Shown: positions 9,113-18,530 of the stretch, one piece after another
How the letters are laid out: each line of letters starts with the position of its first letter
Numbering within the stretch: position 1 is the stretch's first letter
Assembly: GCF_013201545.1 (NCBI RefSeq)
Contig: NZ_CP053746.1
Location: forward strand, 2,941,001-3,005,000
From: Pseudomonas graminis
GTDB taxonomy: Bacteria > Pseudomonadota > Gammaproteobacteria > Pseudomonadales > Pseudomonadaceae
Length of the DNA: 64,000 bases
Reading direction: 5' to 3'
Made by a program: the position numbers and the translations under genes
The notes under the pieces: generated by a model
The model's input: only the letters and a program-made list of their open reading frames with translations
What the model was told of the DNA's origin: nothing
The model's database searches: none

Positions 9113-10228
9113 ATGAAGCGACTGGCCGGACTTTCCGCACTAGCCTTGATTATCTCCAGCACCAGCGGTTGCAGCTGGCTTTTTGGCCAGGACGGTTATT
9201 TCCGCGATCGCAGCAGCGATTACCTGGAAGCGACCCAGAAGCCGCCGATGCAATTGCCCGAGGGCGTTCAGGAAGTCAAACGCCTGGACCCGTTGCTGCC
9301 GATCCCGCGCAACGTTGCCGACGACACCCAGAAGGGTGAGTTCAATGTGCCGCGTCCGCAGCCGCTGACCACTGCTCAGGACTCCGGCGACTACACCCTG
9401 CAGAAGAGCGGCGACAACCGCTGGATTCTCGCCCAGCGCGCACCGGCTGAAGTCTGGCCTGTGGCGCATCAGTACTTCGAAGACAACGGCTTCCGCATCG
9501 CCGAAGATCGTCCGCAAACCGGTGAATTCAACACCACCTGGCAACGCATGGACGAGTTGTCCGCATCGGTTGCCAAGCGTATGGGTTCGAGTGGCGATGC
9601 TGCCAACACCGAAACCCGTGTCCGCGTTCGCATCGAGCCGGGCGTGCAGCGCAACACCAGTGAAATATACGTCGTCAGCGTGCAACGCCCGGCGGGCAGC
9701 AACGATGATCCTGCGTTCCCGTCGCGCAGCACTAACGTCGGCCTCGACTCTGTGCTGACCGACGACATGCTCGCAAGCCTCACCCGCACTGCCGAGAAGG
9801 GCGGTTCTGTCTCCCTGCTGGCGGCGCGTGATTTCGACACCCCGAGCCGCGTTTCCCTCAGCGAAGACGGCAGCGGCAACCCGGTGCTGAACCTGGGCGC
9901 GGACCTGGATCGCGCCTGGTCGAGCGTCGGTCGTGCGCTTAACCAGGGCGACTGGCGCGTTGAAGACATCAACCGCAGCCTGGGCCTGTACTACATCAAC
10001 GTGGCGGAAAAGCCCGACAAGCCTGAAAACAAGCCTGGCTTCCTCAGCCGCGTGTTCGGCAGTGAAGAGTCCAAGGAAGAGAAAGAAGCCCGCGCCGAGC
10101 GTTATCAGGTTCGCCTGAGCAAGGTCGGCGAGAACGTTCAGGTCACGGTCGAGAAGAACATCAACACCGTGGCGCCGACGGAAGTCGCTCGTCGCGTGTT
10201 GAGCGTCATTCAGGACAACCTGGGTTAA
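9113..10228 (+). CDS. bamC: Outer-membrane assembly lipoprotein BamC (NlpB)
   Basis: A 371-residue lipoprotein of the BAM beta-barrel assembly complex. The signal peptide ends in a lipobox (STSGC, Cys20); an unstructured segment and two helix-grip domains follow (about 100-220 and 255-371). The start chosen is ATG 9113, which begins with the lysine-arginine n-region and is preceded by GAGGAAG. An ATG at 9095 overlapping the dapA stop would add only six residues. Seventeen bases separate it from dapA, as in other gammaproteobacteria where nlpB follows dapA. Confidence 0.95.
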   Translation: MKRLAGLSALALIISSTSGCSWLFGQDGYFRDRSSDYLEATQKPPMQLPEGVQEVKRLDPLLPIPRNVADDTQKGEFNVPRPQPLTTAQDSGDYTLQKSGDNRWILAQRAPAEVWPVAHQYFEDNGFRIAEDRPQTGEFNTTWQRMDELSASVAKRMGSSGDAANTETRVRVRIEPGVQRNTSEIYVVSVQRPAGSNDDPAFPSRSTNVGLDSVLTDDMLASLTRTAEKGGSVSLLAARDFDTPSRVSLSEDGSGNPVLNLGADLDRAWSSVGRALNQGDWRVEDINRSLGLYYINVAEKPDKPENKPGFLSRVFGSEESKEEKEARAERYQVRLSKVGENVQVTVEKNINTVAPTEVARRVLSVIQDNLG

Positions 10229-10987
10229 GTGCGCTTCGCGGTTCTGGGCAGCGGCAGTCGCGGCAATGCCACGCTGGTTGCGAGCAACGACACGTACGTG
10301 CTGGTCGATTGCGGTTTCTCCCTGCGGGAAACCGAACGGCGGCTCGACAGGCTGGGCGTCAGCGGTAAACAACTGAGCGCCATTCTGGTAACCCACGAGC
10401 ATGCCGATCATGTGCATGGCGTGGGTTTGCTGTCTCGGCGCTACGATGTGCCGGTGTACCTCAGCGACGGCACGCTGCGCGGCATGCGCAAACCGGTCGA
10501 AGCGGGTTTTCGGCTGGTGGGCGGGCAGGGTCTGCGCATTGGCGGTCTGGGCATCGACGTGGTGTCGGTGGCTCATGATGCGCTGGAGCCCACGCAGTTC
10601 GTGTTCAACGACGGGCGCCGGCGCTTCGGCTTGTTGACCGACCTTGGTTCGTACTGCCCGATGGTGCTCGACAGCTACCGCGGGCTCGACGCGCTCATGG
10701 TCGAGTCCAACCACTGCCGCGATCTGCTTGCGCGGGGTCAGTACCCGTACTTTCTCAAGCAGCGGGTGGGCGGCGATCACGGTCATTTGAACAATCATCA
10801 GGCTGCCAGTCTGGTGAACGAGTTGGGATGGCAGGATCTGCAGCACCTGGTGCTGGCCCATCTGAGCAGCAAGAACAACCTGCCGCATCTGGCCCGGCAA
10901 TGTTTCGTCGACACCCTTGGGTGCGACGAGGACTGGCTACAATTGGCCGATCAGGATTCAGGGCTCGACTGGCGCGAAATCGCCTAG
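10229..10987 (+). CDS. MBL-fold metallo-hydrolase (YycJ/WalJ-like)
   Basis: A 252-residue metallo-beta-lactamase-fold protein. The metal motif [10 protein letters not shown] gives His56, His58, Asp60 and His61, with further ligands likely in VAHDA and the late LAHLS. It begins with GTG directly after the bamC stop codon (no intergenic base), so translation is probably coupled. Relatives include YycJ-type exonuclease-like enzymes, but substrate is not known. Position between bamC and purC is conserved in pseudomonads. Confidence 0.9.
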   Translation: MRFAVLGSGSRGNATLVASNDTYVLVDCGFSLRETERRLDRLGVSGKQLSAILVTHEHADHVHGVGLLSRRYDVPVYLSDGTLRGMRKPVEAGFRLVGGQGLRIGGLGIDVVSVAHDALEPTQFVFNDGRRRFGLLTDLGSYCPMVLDSYRGLDALMVESNHCRDLLARGQYPYFLKQRVGGDHGHLNNHQAASLVNELGWQDLQHLVLAHLSSKNNLPHLARQCFVDTLGCDEDWLQLADQDSGLDWREIA

Positions 10988-11048
10988 CGTCCCAAACGGG
11001 CGACTTGCCCCCCCACTATTCAGCCAGATTCAGCAAGCGGAGCCCATC

Positions 11049-11762
11049 ATGGAAAAACGTGAAGAACTCTACCGCGGCAAAGCCAAGTCGGTTTACAAGA
11101 CCGACGACGCTGACCGCTTGATCCTTGTGTTCCGCAACGACACTTCGGCGTTCGACGGCAAGCGCATCGAACAGCTCGACCGCAAGGGCATGGTGAACAA
11201 CAAGTTCAACGCCTTCATCATGCAGAAGCTGGAAGCCGCAGGCGTTCCGACCCAATTCGACAAACTGCTGGGCGACAACGAAGTGCTGGTCAAGAAGCTC
11301 GACATGATCCCGGTCGAATGCGTCGTGCGTAACTATGCCGCAGGCAGCCTGGTCAAGCGCCTGGGCGTGGAAGAGGGCATGAAGCTCAACCCTTACACGT
11401 TCGAGCTGTTTCTGAAGGACGACGCCAAGGGCGACCCGTTCATCAACGACTCCCACGTTGTCGCGTTCGGTTGGGGCACCGCCGAGCAACTGGTTCGCAT
11501 GAAAGAACTGTCGCTGAAGGTCAATGAAGTCCTGACCAAGCTGTTCGACGACGCCGGCCTGCTGCTGGTCGACTTCAAGCTGGAATTCGGCGTGTTCAGC
11601 GACGGCTCGATCGTCCTGGGTGACGAGTTCAGCCCGGACGGCTGCCGCCTGTGGGACAAAGAGACCCGGAAGAAAATGGACAAGGACCGCTTCCGTCAGG
11701 GCCTGGGCGATGTCATCGAAGCCTACGAAGAAGTCGCCCAGCGTCTCGGCGTACCGCTCTGA
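11049..11762 (+). CDS. purC: SAICAR synthetase
   Basis: A 237-residue enzyme of purine synthesis that joins CAIR and aspartate using ATP. Typical signatures are present: [13 protein letters not shown] at the N-terminus (nucleotide loop), [12 protein letters not shown], and the C-terminal [10 protein letters not shown] and [12 protein letters not shown]. The start at ATG 11049 follows GCGGAGC; the frame is open far upstream but overlaps the previous gene. Last gene of the dapA run, followed by a long hairpin and tRNA-Ser. Confidence 0.98.
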   Translation: MEKREELYRGKAKSVYKTDDADRLILVFRNDTSAFDGKRIEQLDRKGMVNNKFNAFIMQKLEAAGVPTQFDKLLGDNEVLVKKLDMIPVECVVRNYAAGSLVKRLGVEEGMKLNPYTFELFLKDDAKGDPFINDSHVVAFGWGTAEQLVRMKELSLKVNEVLTKLFDDAGLLLVDFKLEFGVFSDGSIVLGDEFSPDGCRLWDKETRKKMDKDRFRQGLGDVIEAYEEVAQRLGVPL

Positions 11763-11798
11763 TCCAACGAATCAAGCGGAAAGCGCTGCAAGCATCTG

Positions 11799-11839
11799 AA
11801 AGAACGCGAAAAAATCCTTAAAAAGGGTTCGCGTTCTTT
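11799..11839 (+). terminator. Hairpin after purC
   Basis: A 12-bp perfect stem (AAAGAACGCGAA at 11799-11810 and its complement at 11828-11839) encloses 17 nt. It lies 37 bp after the purC stop and just ahead of the tRNA promoter region. No T-run follows on the plus strand, so termination strength is uncertain. Confidence 0.5.
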
Positions 11840-11850
11840 GAACGAACTGT

Positions 11851-11866
11851 TATGATGCGCGCCGTT
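11851..11866 (+). promoter_or_regulatory. -10 element and GC-rich discriminator of tRNA-Ser
   Basis: TATGAT at 11851-11856 is followed by GCGCGCC and then by the tRNA 5' end. At 17-bp spacing the -35 would be TTCGCG (11828-11833), a weak match. The GC-rich discriminator matches that before tRNA-Val and is typical of stringently controlled stable-RNA promoters. Confidence 0.5.
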
Positions 11867-11956
11867 GGAGAGATGCCGGAGTGGCCGAACGGGACGGATT
11901 CGAAATCCGTTGTACTGGCGACAGTACCTAGGGTTCAAATCCCTATCTCTCCGCCA
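11867..11956 (+). tRNA. tRNA-Ser (anticodon CGA)
   Basis: A 90-nt class II tRNA. The acceptor stem GGAGAGA pairs with TCTCTCC, followed by discriminator G and an encoded CCA. The anticodon loop reads ATTCGAAAT with anticodon CGA, for UCG codons. A long variable arm and the T-arm GGTTCAAATCC are present. Confidence 0.97.
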
Positions 11957-11963
11957 TTATTTG

Positions 11964-11997
11964 AAAAGCCCCAGAAGTTATGCTTCTGGGGCTTTTT
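11964..11997 (+). terminator. Intrinsic terminator of tRNA-Ser
   Basis: The stem AGCCCCAGAAG / CTTCTGGGGCT is followed by TTTT and preceded by AAAA. It starts eight bases after the tRNA CCA end. Confidence 0.92.
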
Positions 11998-12069
11998 CGT
12001 TTCTGGCGTTTACGTGCACGGCCTATCTTTCGATGAATCCGCACAACGCGGATCGGACGTGCTTCGAGA

Positions 12070-12300
12070 TCACGCCCATTCCCCCCAGCGCACGTCCGTC
12101 AAACCATATCGCCGCCCATGGGCGATCAGCGCCGTTAGCTCTTCCCGGGTCTTGGACAGGTTGTGCAGTACGCCGATACCTGCGTGCAGGCAGGCGTAGT
12201 ACCAGGCATCAACTTCGTTCAGCGCCGAATCGGGTTGGAGAAAGACACGTTGCTCGCCCAGAAAGCGGTAGTGGATACGAAAGATGCGCTGGCCTGACAT
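12070..12300 (-). CDS. Small conserved Pseudomonas protein (DUF6555-like)
   Basis: A 76-residue soluble protein with no known function. The pattern IHYRFLGEQRVF...DAWYYACLHAGIGVLHN resembles the small DUF6555 family, which occurs in several copies in pseudomonads; this resemblance is from memory. No signal peptide or membrane helix. The start is the ATG complementary to 12298-12300, preceded on its strand by GGAG. It stands alone between the tRNA-Ser terminator and the malic enzyme control region. Confidence 0.65.
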   Translation of the reverse strand: MSGQRIFRIHYRFLGEQRVFLQPDSALNEVDAWYYACLHAGIGVLHNLSKTREELTALIAHGRRYGLTDVRWGEWA

Positions 12301-12697
12301 TAATATCTCCGGATTGATATCAATGTGACTGCAATGGCGTATCGCCAGTTCAATGTGTAATGCAGTTCGTCCCTTGATCCAGGGTGACCATGATCGAAAG
12401 CCCTTTTCTTAAAACGGGCAACTCGCCATACCGGCGTTTTTACTGTGACCCAGTGCGCGATTTTTGTTCCCAATGCAGGGGTGTTTCCTGACCCTGTGGA
12501 CGACTGGGCGCCACCATTTCGCAATCGACGGGCGACAAAATGTCGCAATCGTTTTCAGGCGAGTAAGATAGGCACCCTGTTTTTACCCCCCTATTTTTTC
12601 GGACGGATCCTGCGTTGAGCGTCGTATACATCGACCTCCGGGGCATCGTGTCGACGACGTATTGATAGAGCAAACAGAGAAAAGGCGATCACTGCAA
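12301..12697. promoter_or_regulatory. Upstream region of the malic enzyme gene
   Basis: A 397-bp gap between divergent genes with no convincing ORF. TCGCAATCG occurs twice as a direct repeat (12519-12527 and 12543-12551, 24 bp apart). TAAGAT at 12567-12572 is a possible -10 just downstream, so the repeats may be an activator or repressor site. This is an inference from spacing only. Confidence 0.35.
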
Positions 12698-14386
12698 ATG
12701 ACCAAGACCTCGCGACCTTTATATATTTCCTATGCCGGCCCTTCGTTGCTGGAGATGCCGCTGCTCAACAAGGGCAGTGCGTTCACACCGCAAGAGCGCA
12801 TCGATTTCAACCTGGTCGGCCTGCTGCCGCAGAACGTCGAAACCATCGAAGAGCAGGTCACTCGCGTTTACAACCAGTACCAGCAATGCGCGAGCGATCT
12901 GGATAAACACATTTATCTGCGCTCGATCCAGGACAACAACGAAACCCTGTTCTTCCGCCTGCTGGATTCGCACCTCGACGAGATGCTGCCGATCATCTAC
13001 ACCCCGACCGTGGGTCAGGCGTGCCAGGAATTTTCGAAGATCTACCGTACCCACCGCGGGCTGTTCATCTCTTACCCCGAGCGCGATCGCATCGACGATA
13101 TCCTGCGCAGCGCAACGAAAGATCGCATCAAAATCATCGTGGTAACGGACAGCGAGCGCATCCTCGGCCTGGGCGATCAGGGCATCGGCGGCATGGGCAT
13201 TCCGATTGGCAAGCTGTCGCTGTACACCGCGTGCGGCGGTATTAGCCCGGCCTACACCTTGCCGATCGTGCTCGATGTTGGCACCAATAACAAAGAGCTG
13301 CTGGACGACCCGATGTACATGGGCTGGCGCCATGGGCGCGTCACCGGCAAGGAATACGAGGACTTCATTGCGCTGTTCATCGAGGCCGTTCAGCGCCGCT
13401 GGCCGGACGTGCTGCTGCAGTTCGAAGACTTCGCCCAGACCAACGCCATGCCGTTGCTGGAGAAGTATCGCGATGAGCTGTGCTGCTTCAACGATGACAT
13501 TCAGGGCACCGCTTCGGTTGCCGTGGGCACCTTGCTGGCGGCGTGCAAGGCCAAGCACGAAACCCTGGGCCAGCAGCGGGTAGTGTTCCTGGGCGCAGGT
13601 TCGGCAGGTTGCGGGATTGCAGAGCACATCATTGCGGCCATGGTCATCGAAGGCTTGAGCGAAGCCGAAGCGCGCAAACGCGTGATGATGGTCGACCGCT
13701 TCGGGCTGCTGACTGACAGCATGGACAACCTGCTGGACTTCCAGAAGAACCTCGCACAGAAGTCTGTCGACGTGTCGGGCTGGTCGAGCGGAGAGGGCTC
13801 GCCCGAGTTGCTGGACGTGGTCGCCAATGGCAAGCCGACGGTGCTGATCGGCGTGTCCGGCCAGCGCGGGCTGTTCACCGAGCAGGTTATCCGCGAGATG
13901 CACAAGCACTGCGCCAAGCCGCTGGTCATGCCTTTGTCTAACCCGACCTCGAAGGTCGAAGTCACGCCGCAGGAAGTGCTGACCTGGACCAACGGCGACG
14001 CGCTGGTCGCGACCGGCAGTCCGTTTGCCCCGGTCACCGTAGGCGATCGTACGTTCCACATCGCGCAGTGCAACAACTCCTACATATTCCCCGGCATCGG
14101 CCTGGGTGTTGTGGCGTCGAAAGCCACGCGCATCACCGACAAAATGCTGATGGCCGCGTCCAATGCGCTGGCGGAGTGCTCGCCAATGGTGACGGGCAAG
14201 GGTGATGCGGTCCTGCCGCCGTTGAAAGAGATTCAGCAGGTGAGCAAGAAGATTGCCCTGGCCGTGGCCAAGCAGGCTCAGGCTGAAGGCATGGCCCTGG
14301 AGACCACCGAAGAAATGCTCGTCGAAGCCATCGAGCATAACTTCTGGATGCCGAACTACCGCAGCTACCGCCGCAGCGCGGTGTAA
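12698..14386 (+). CDS. maeA: NAD-dependent malic enzyme
   Basis: A 562-residue malic enzyme that decarboxylates malate oxidatively to pyruvate. The catalytic tyrosine is in [14 protein letters not shown] and the catalytic lysine region is [16 protein letters not shown]. The divalent-metal ligands lie in FEDF and FNDDIQGTA, and the NAD fold starts [16 protein letters not shown]. The length and NDDIQGTA pattern match the large ScfA/MaeA type, not the phosphotransacetylase-fused MaeB. The start at ATG 12698 gives the family N-terminus [15 protein letters not shown]. Confidence 0.95.
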   Translation: MTKTSRPLYISYAGPSLLEMPLLNKGSAFTPQERIDFNLVGLLPQNVETIEEQVTRVYNQYQQCASDLDKHIYLRSIQDNNETLFFRLLDSHLDEMLPIIYTPTVGQACQEFSKIYRTHRGLFISYPERDRIDDILRSATKDRIKIIVVTDSERILGLGDQGIGGMGIPIGKLSLYTACGGISPAYTLPIVLDVGTNNKELLDDPMYMGWRHGRVTGKEYEDFIALFIEAVQRRWPDVLLQFEDFAQTNAMPLLEKYRDELCCFNDDIQGTASVAVGTLLAACKAKHETLGQQRVVFLGAGSAGCGIAEHIIAAMVIEGLSEAEARKRVMMVDRFGLLTDSMDNLLDFQKNLAQKSVDVSGWSSGEGSPELLDVVANGKPTVLIGVSGQRGLFTEQVIREMHKHCAKPLVMPLSNPTSKVEVTPQEVLTWTNGDALVATGSPFAPVTVGDRTFHIAQCNNSYIFPGIGLGVVASKATRITDKMLMAASNALAECSPMVTGKGDAVLPPLKEIQQVSKKIALAVAKQAQAEGMALETTEEMLVEAIEHNFWMPNYRSYRRSAV

Positions 14387-14517
14387 ACATCCCCGCCACT
14401 GACGGCAAACGCTTCACCCCGGACTGCCCCATGGAAACATGCGGCGGTCTTTTGTTTTGTGGCGAATAACTTCAGGATGGGCTCTGCATAAAAACAAAAA
14501 ATATCAGCGAGGGACGC

Positions 14518-16194
14518 ATGCAAACGGACGTCGGTCTCCATGACTACATCATCGTCGGCGCAGGCCCGGCGGGCTGCCTGCTGGCCAATCGGCTGTCGCA
14601 GAATCCTGCCCACCGGGTCCTGTTGCTCGAAGCCGGCGGCCAAGACAATTACGCCTGGATTCATGTGCCGGTGGGCTACCTCTACTGCATCGGCAATCCG
14701 CGCACCGACTGGTGTTTCAAAACCGAAGCGGAGCCCGGCCTCGGTGGGCGCGCGCTCAACTATCCTCGCGGCAAAGTACTGGGAGGATGTTCGTCCATCA
14801 ACGGCATGATCTACATGCGTGGCCAGGCCAGGGACTACGACGGGTGGGCGGCGCAGGGCAATATGGGCTGGGGCTGGAAAGACGTCTTGCCGATCTTCAA
14901 GCGCTCGGAAAACCACTACGCCGGCGACTCGGACCTTCACAGCGCGAAAGGTGAGTGGCGCGTCGAGCAGCAGCGCCTCTCATGGACGTTGCTGGATGCG
15001 TTCCGTGAGGCGGCGGCGCAAACCGGCATCCCGTCGATCCCCGACTTCAATGGCGGCGACAACGAAGGGTGCAGTTATTTTCAGGTCAATCAGCGGCGCG
15101 GTGTGCGCTGGAACGCGTCCAAGGCATTTCTCAGACCGGCGTTAAAACGCCCCAATCTGACGGTGATCACGGGTGCAGAAGTGTCGCGCGTGTTTTTTGA
15201 AAACAACCGCGCCAGCGGAGTGATTGTTCGCGTCAACGGGCAGGAACAGACGCTTCGCGCCCGGCGGGAGATCATCCTCTGCTGCGGCGCCATCGGGTCG
15301 CCCATGGTGTTGCAGCGCTCAGGCATCGGGCCGCGTCCACTGCTGGAAAAGCTCGGCATCGGCGTTCGGCATGCGCTGCCCGGCGTTGGCGCGAAGCTGC
15401 AGGATCACCTGCAGTTGCGCCTGATCTACAAGGTCAGCAACGGCCAGACGCTGAACCAGATGGCCGGCAGCCTGTGGGGCAAGATGAACATGGGTCTGCG
15501 CTATGCCTTCAATCGTAGCGGTCCGTTGGCGATGGCGCCGAGTCAGTTGGGCGCGTTTGCACGCTCGGGGCCGGAGCAGGCAAGCGCCAATCTTGAATAC
15601 CACGTGCAGCCCTTGTCCCTTGAGCGCTTCGGCGAGCCGCTTCACGGCTTCCCCGCGTTCACTGCGTCCGTGTGCGATCTGCGCCCGCAGAGCCGTGGCA
15701 CGGTGGAGATCCGTTCGGCGCTGGCCGATGCCGCGCCGGTCATTCGGCCGAATTATTTAAGTCACGAGACCGATCTCAAAGTCGCTGCCGACGCCATTCG
15801 CCTGACCCGTCGCATCGCCGCGGCACCCGCCCTCGCTCCCTTCGAACCGGTCGAGTACCTGCCCGGCGCGAGCCTGCAAACCGAGGAAGAATTGCGCGAG
15901 GCGGCCAGCGTTGTCGGCACGACGATCTTTCACCCGGTCGGCACCTGCAAGATGGGGCAGGGCCGCGACGCCGTGGTAGACGAACGTCTGCGCGTGCACG
16001 GCATCGCCGGCCTGCGCGTGGTGGACGCGTCGATCATGCCGAACATCACCTCCGGCAACACCTGCTCGCCGACCGTGATGATCGCCGAGAAGGCGGCGCA
16101 GATGATTATTGAGGATCAATTGAGGAACGGAATGCCAGAAATAACGAGCCTGACCACCTCTCTTGAAACCGAGGTTGATTTGGGCGAGCGCTGA
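14518..16194 (+). CDS. GMC-family FAD oxidoreductase (choline dehydrogenase-like)
   Basis: A 558-residue flavoprotein. The ADP-binding motif GAGPAG is at 14-19, and the first GMC signature surrounds GKVLGGCSSINGMIYMRG. The catalytic histidine is in TIFHPVGTCKMG, and the closing SGNTCSPTVMIAEKAA motif binds FAD. Such enzymes oxidise primary alcohols (choline, alkanols, glucose and others). No betaine genes flank it, so choline is not supported as the substrate. Start at ATG 14518 after GAGGGA. It stands alone. Confidence 0.92.
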   Translation: MQTDVGLHDYIIVGAGPAGCLLANRLSQNPAHRVLLLEAGGQDNYAWIHVPVGYLYCIGNPRTDWCFKTEAEPGLGGRALNYPRGKVLGGCSSINGMIYMRGQARDYDGWAAQGNMGWGWKDVLPIFKRSENHYAGDSDLHSAKGEWRVEQQRLSWTLLDAFREAAAQTGIPSIPDFNGGDNEGCSYFQVNQRRGVRWNASKAFLRPALKRPNLTVITGAEVSRVFFENNRASGVIVRVNGQEQTLRARREIILCCGAIGSPMVLQRSGIGPRPLLEKLGIGVRHALPGVGAKLQDHLQLRLIYKVSNGQTLNQMAGSLWGKMNMGLRYAFNRSGPLAMAPSQLGAFARSGPEQASANLEYHVQPLSLERFGEPLHGFPAFTASVCDLRPQSRGTVEIRSALADAAPVIRPNYLSHETDLKVAADAIRLTRRIAAAPALAPFEPVEYLPGASLQTEEELREAASVVGTTIFHPVGTCKMGQGRDAVVDERLRVHGIAGLRVVDASIMPNITSGNTCSPTVMIAEKAAQMIIEDQLRNGMPEITSLTTSLETEVDLGER

Positions 16195-16219
16195 ACTCTA
16201 TTGCTCTACAAGCAAACGC

Positions 16220-16537
16220 CTAAACCGCGCTCAGGCGGTCAACCATGTCAGGGAATTTTTCGACCAGTTTGATCAGCAAAGCAGCCTGTGCATTGGGTTT
16301 GGACTTCTCCTGCTCCCAGTTGCGCAGGGTGCTCGTGCTGGTCCGGATCCGCCGCGCAAAAACGTTCTGAGACATGTGCAGCCTTTGCCTCAAGGCCACT
16401 ATTTCCTGAGCAGAAATCTCAGGCGCAGGCCTGTCTTCAAAGGTATCGCCGCGAAGGGTGAGCTTCCCTTCTCGGTGTGCAGACATTTCCTCAACGCCCT
16501 CCATCATTTCTGCGAACAGGTCGCGCTTCTTGCTCAT
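16220..16537 (-). CDS. HigA/XRE-type antitoxin
   Basis: A 105-residue DNA-binding protein. The helix-turn-helix is at about residues 50-75 (LHMSQNVFARRIRTSTSTLRNWEQ), typical of antitoxins that repress their own operon. The N-terminal ~40 residues probably bind the toxin. Its ATG overlaps the toxin stop by four bases (ATGA), showing translational coupling and the toxin-first order of higBA loci. It appears intact, unlike its partner. Confidence 0.85.
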   Translation of the reverse strand: MSKKRDLFAEMMEGVEEMSAHREGKLTLRGDTFEDRPAPEISAQEIVALRQRLHMSQNVFARRIRTSTSTLRNWEQEKSKPNAQAALLIKLVEKFPDMVDRLSAV

Positions 16538-16791
16538 CGTTTGCCTCTCTTGCGCAGCTCTGCGTCGATAGCGGCCTTCAATTGACGCTGCTGATCAGCG
16601 GTCAAGTTCGAGACCTCATCCTTGTCATAGATCGAAAACATCCAGATCTGGCGATCATTGATCAGCCAATAATAGATAACCCGCAGGCCGCCACGCTTGC
16701 CTTTGCCTCGACGGTCATCGTGCCAGCGCGCCTGTGTCGATTCAATCCGACACAACAAACCCACCCCACCAATCGTTCTCATCCTTTTCAC
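16534..16791 (-). pseudogene. HigB/RelE-type toxin, 5'-truncated
   Basis: The C-terminal part is a clear RelE/HigB-family ribonuclease toxin (DDRRGKGKRGGLRVIYYW, then WMFSIYDKDEVSNLT). The frame has only 85 codons, starts with a GTG, and is closed by a TAG just upstream. Intact relatives are about 105-115 residues and begin with the first beta strand and two helices. Here the first ~30 residues (MRTIGGVGLLCRIESTQ) do not resemble that part. The break lies ~90 bp from the start of eptA, so the 5' half was probably lost when that neighbour junction formed. A functional short form cannot be excluded. Confidence 0.6.
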
Positions 16792-16880
16792 AAAAAATTG
16801 ATGGCCAGATGCCTAAAGTTCGCGGCATCGGCGGGGTTCCTCCCGCGTAGATATTCTCATTTCCAGCCAAGCAGACTTTT

Positions 16881-18530
16881 ATGCTGAACGTAAAAGCAGT
16901 TCGTCCCGAGTTTGTGACACTGCTTGCCAGTGCCTTTTTATTGATCGGGTTTAACCTGACCCTCTGGCAGCATCTATTTGCAATTACCGACTCGGACGGT
17001 AAGGGCCTGTTGCTGCGTTGTGCTTTCGCATTGATGGTGTTCTGTGCGTTTAATATTTTCTTTACGCTGTTAGCGTTCAAACGCGTATTGAAACCGGTGT
17101 TGGTTGTTATCTTTTTCGTCAGCGCCGGCGTGGCTTATTTCATGAGCCAGTACGGCGTGATGATTGACGCGGGGATGTTCAGGAACTTCGCTGAAACCAA
17201 TGTCACAGAAGTGCGCGACCTTCTTTCTGTGAAGTTACTCGGTTATTTGCTTTTTCTGGGCGTTGTGCCGTCGTTGATTCTTTTAAAAACACCGATTGCC
17301 TATCGTCGCTGGCCCCGTGAGTTGCTCAGCAAGGCGCTGGTGTCGGTTGTGTGCGCAGTCGCCATTGGCGGTGTGGCGCTGATGAACTACCAGGGGCTGT
17401 CGTCGCTGTTTCGCAATCATCACGAGTTGCGCCTGATGGTCGTGCCGAGCAACTACCTGGCGGCGTCCGTGGGTTATTTGAGCGAGCAGATCAAGTCGGC
17501 GCAGCGGCCGTTCGTGAACATCGGTCAGGACGCCAAACTGGCCAGCGACTGGCAGCAGCACAAGCGCAAGTCGCTGACTGTGCTGGTAGTGGGTGAAAGT
17601 GCGCGGGCCGAGAACTTCGGCATCCTCGGCTACAACCGCGATACCACGCCGCAGTTGAGCAAGGAGCAGGGCCTGCTCACGTTTACGGATGTGCATTCCT
17701 GTGGCACGGAGACGGCGGTGTCGGTGCCGTGCATGTTCTCCAACATGGGCCGCAAGGATTACAACGCAACCACCGCCCGCAATGAAGAAGGCATGCTTGA
17801 TGTGTTGAAACGCGCTGGGCTGGATGTGATCTGGCGCGACAACCAGTCGGGCTGCAAAGGCACTTGCGACCGGGTGACGTTGCAGGATGTCAGCAATCTC
17901 AAGGACCCGGCGCTGTGCGCCAACAACGAGTGCCGCGATGAAATCCTGTTGCAGGGCCTGCAGCACTTCATCGACACACTGGACAAAGACACCGTGCTGG
18001 TACTTCACCAGATGGGCAGTCATGGCCCTGAGTACTTCAAGCGTTATCCACAAGAATTCGAGAAGTTTACGCCGGTGTGCGAAAGCAATGCGCTCAACAA
18101 TTGCTCCCGGGAAAGTATCGTCAACGGTTACGACAATACATTGCTGTACACCGACCATGTACTCGCAACGTTGATCGACATCCTGCGCAACAATCAGGGC
18201 AAAGCAGACACGGCCATGGTTTATCTTTCCGACCACGGCGAGTCGTTGGGTGAATACAACCTGTTCCTGCATGGCACGCCTTATATGCTGGCGCCCGATC
18301 AACAGAAACATGTCCCGATGATTGCCTGGTTCTCCGAGAACTATCAGCAGTCATTTGCCGTGGATACCCATTGCCTGCAAAAAGAGCGGAATGCGCCGCT
18401 TAGTCAGGACAATCTTTTCCATTCGATGCTGGGCCTGCTGCAAGTGCGCACAAGCGTCTATAACCCGGCGCTGGACATGTTCGCGGGTTGTCGGGGGATT
18501 TATACGGACGGGGTACTGGCCAATGAATAA
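16881..18530 (+). CDS. eptA: Phosphoethanolamine-lipid A transferase (EptA/PmrC family)
   Basis: A 549-residue inner-membrane enzyme that moves phosphoethanolamine from phosphatidylethanolamine to lipid A, lowering surface charge and polymyxin binding. Five N-terminal helices (to ~residue 180) anchor a periplasmic alkaline-phosphatase-fold domain. Zinc and catalytic residues are Glu239 (VVGES) and Thr278 in CGTETAVSVPCM, plus LSDHGESLGE and LFLHGTPY. Six or more domain cysteines suggest the usual disulfides. The first ~200 bases are less GC-rich than the neighbours. No PmrAB-type two-component genes adjoin, so regulation is unclear. Confidence 0.94.
   Translation: MLNVKAVRPEFVTLLASAFLLIGFNLTLWQHLFAITDSDGKGLLLRCAFALMVFCAFNIFFTLLAFKRVLKPVLVVIFFVSAGVAYFMSQYGVMIDAGMFRNFAETNVTEVRDLLSVKLLGYLLFLGVVPSLILLKTPIAYRRWPRELLSKALVSVVCAVAIGGVALMNYQGLSSLFRNHHELRLMVVPSNYLAASVGYLSEQIKSAQRPFVNIGQDAKLASDWQQHKRKSLTVLVVGESARAENFGILGYNRDTTPQLSKEQGLLTFTDVHSCGTETAVSVPCMFSNMGRKDYNATTARNEEGMLDVLKRAGLDVIWRDNQSGCKGTCDRVTLQDVSNLKDPALCANNECRDEILLQGLQHFIDTLDKDTVLVLHQMGSHGPEYFKRYPQEFEKFTPVCESNALNNCSRESIVNGYDNTLLYTDHVLATLIDILRNNQGKADTAMVYLSDHGESLGEYNLFLHGTPYMLAPDQQKHVPMIAWFSENYQQSFAVDTHCLQKERNAPLSQDNLFHSMLGLLQVRTSVYNPALDMFAGCRGIYTDGVLANE

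Noticed and set aside
9140..10900. Long minus-strand open frame (586 codons) opposite bamC and the MBL gene
   Set aside because: Mirror of the plus-strand genes' high-GC codon bias; no family, no ribosome site, and it spans two well-supported genes.
12719..14338. Minus-strand open frame of 539 codons within maeA
   Set aside because: Antisense shadow of a highly conserved enzyme; composition (His/Gln/Arg-rich) is that of a mirror frame.
16742..17080. 112-residue minus-strand frame over the eptA start and upstream gap
   Set aside because: No family resemblance; overlaps the eptA membrane domain and the toxin remnant in another frame.
18044..18052. Exact DnaA box TTATCCACA
   Set aside because: Lies inside the eptA coding sequence as a single copy; best seen as chance.
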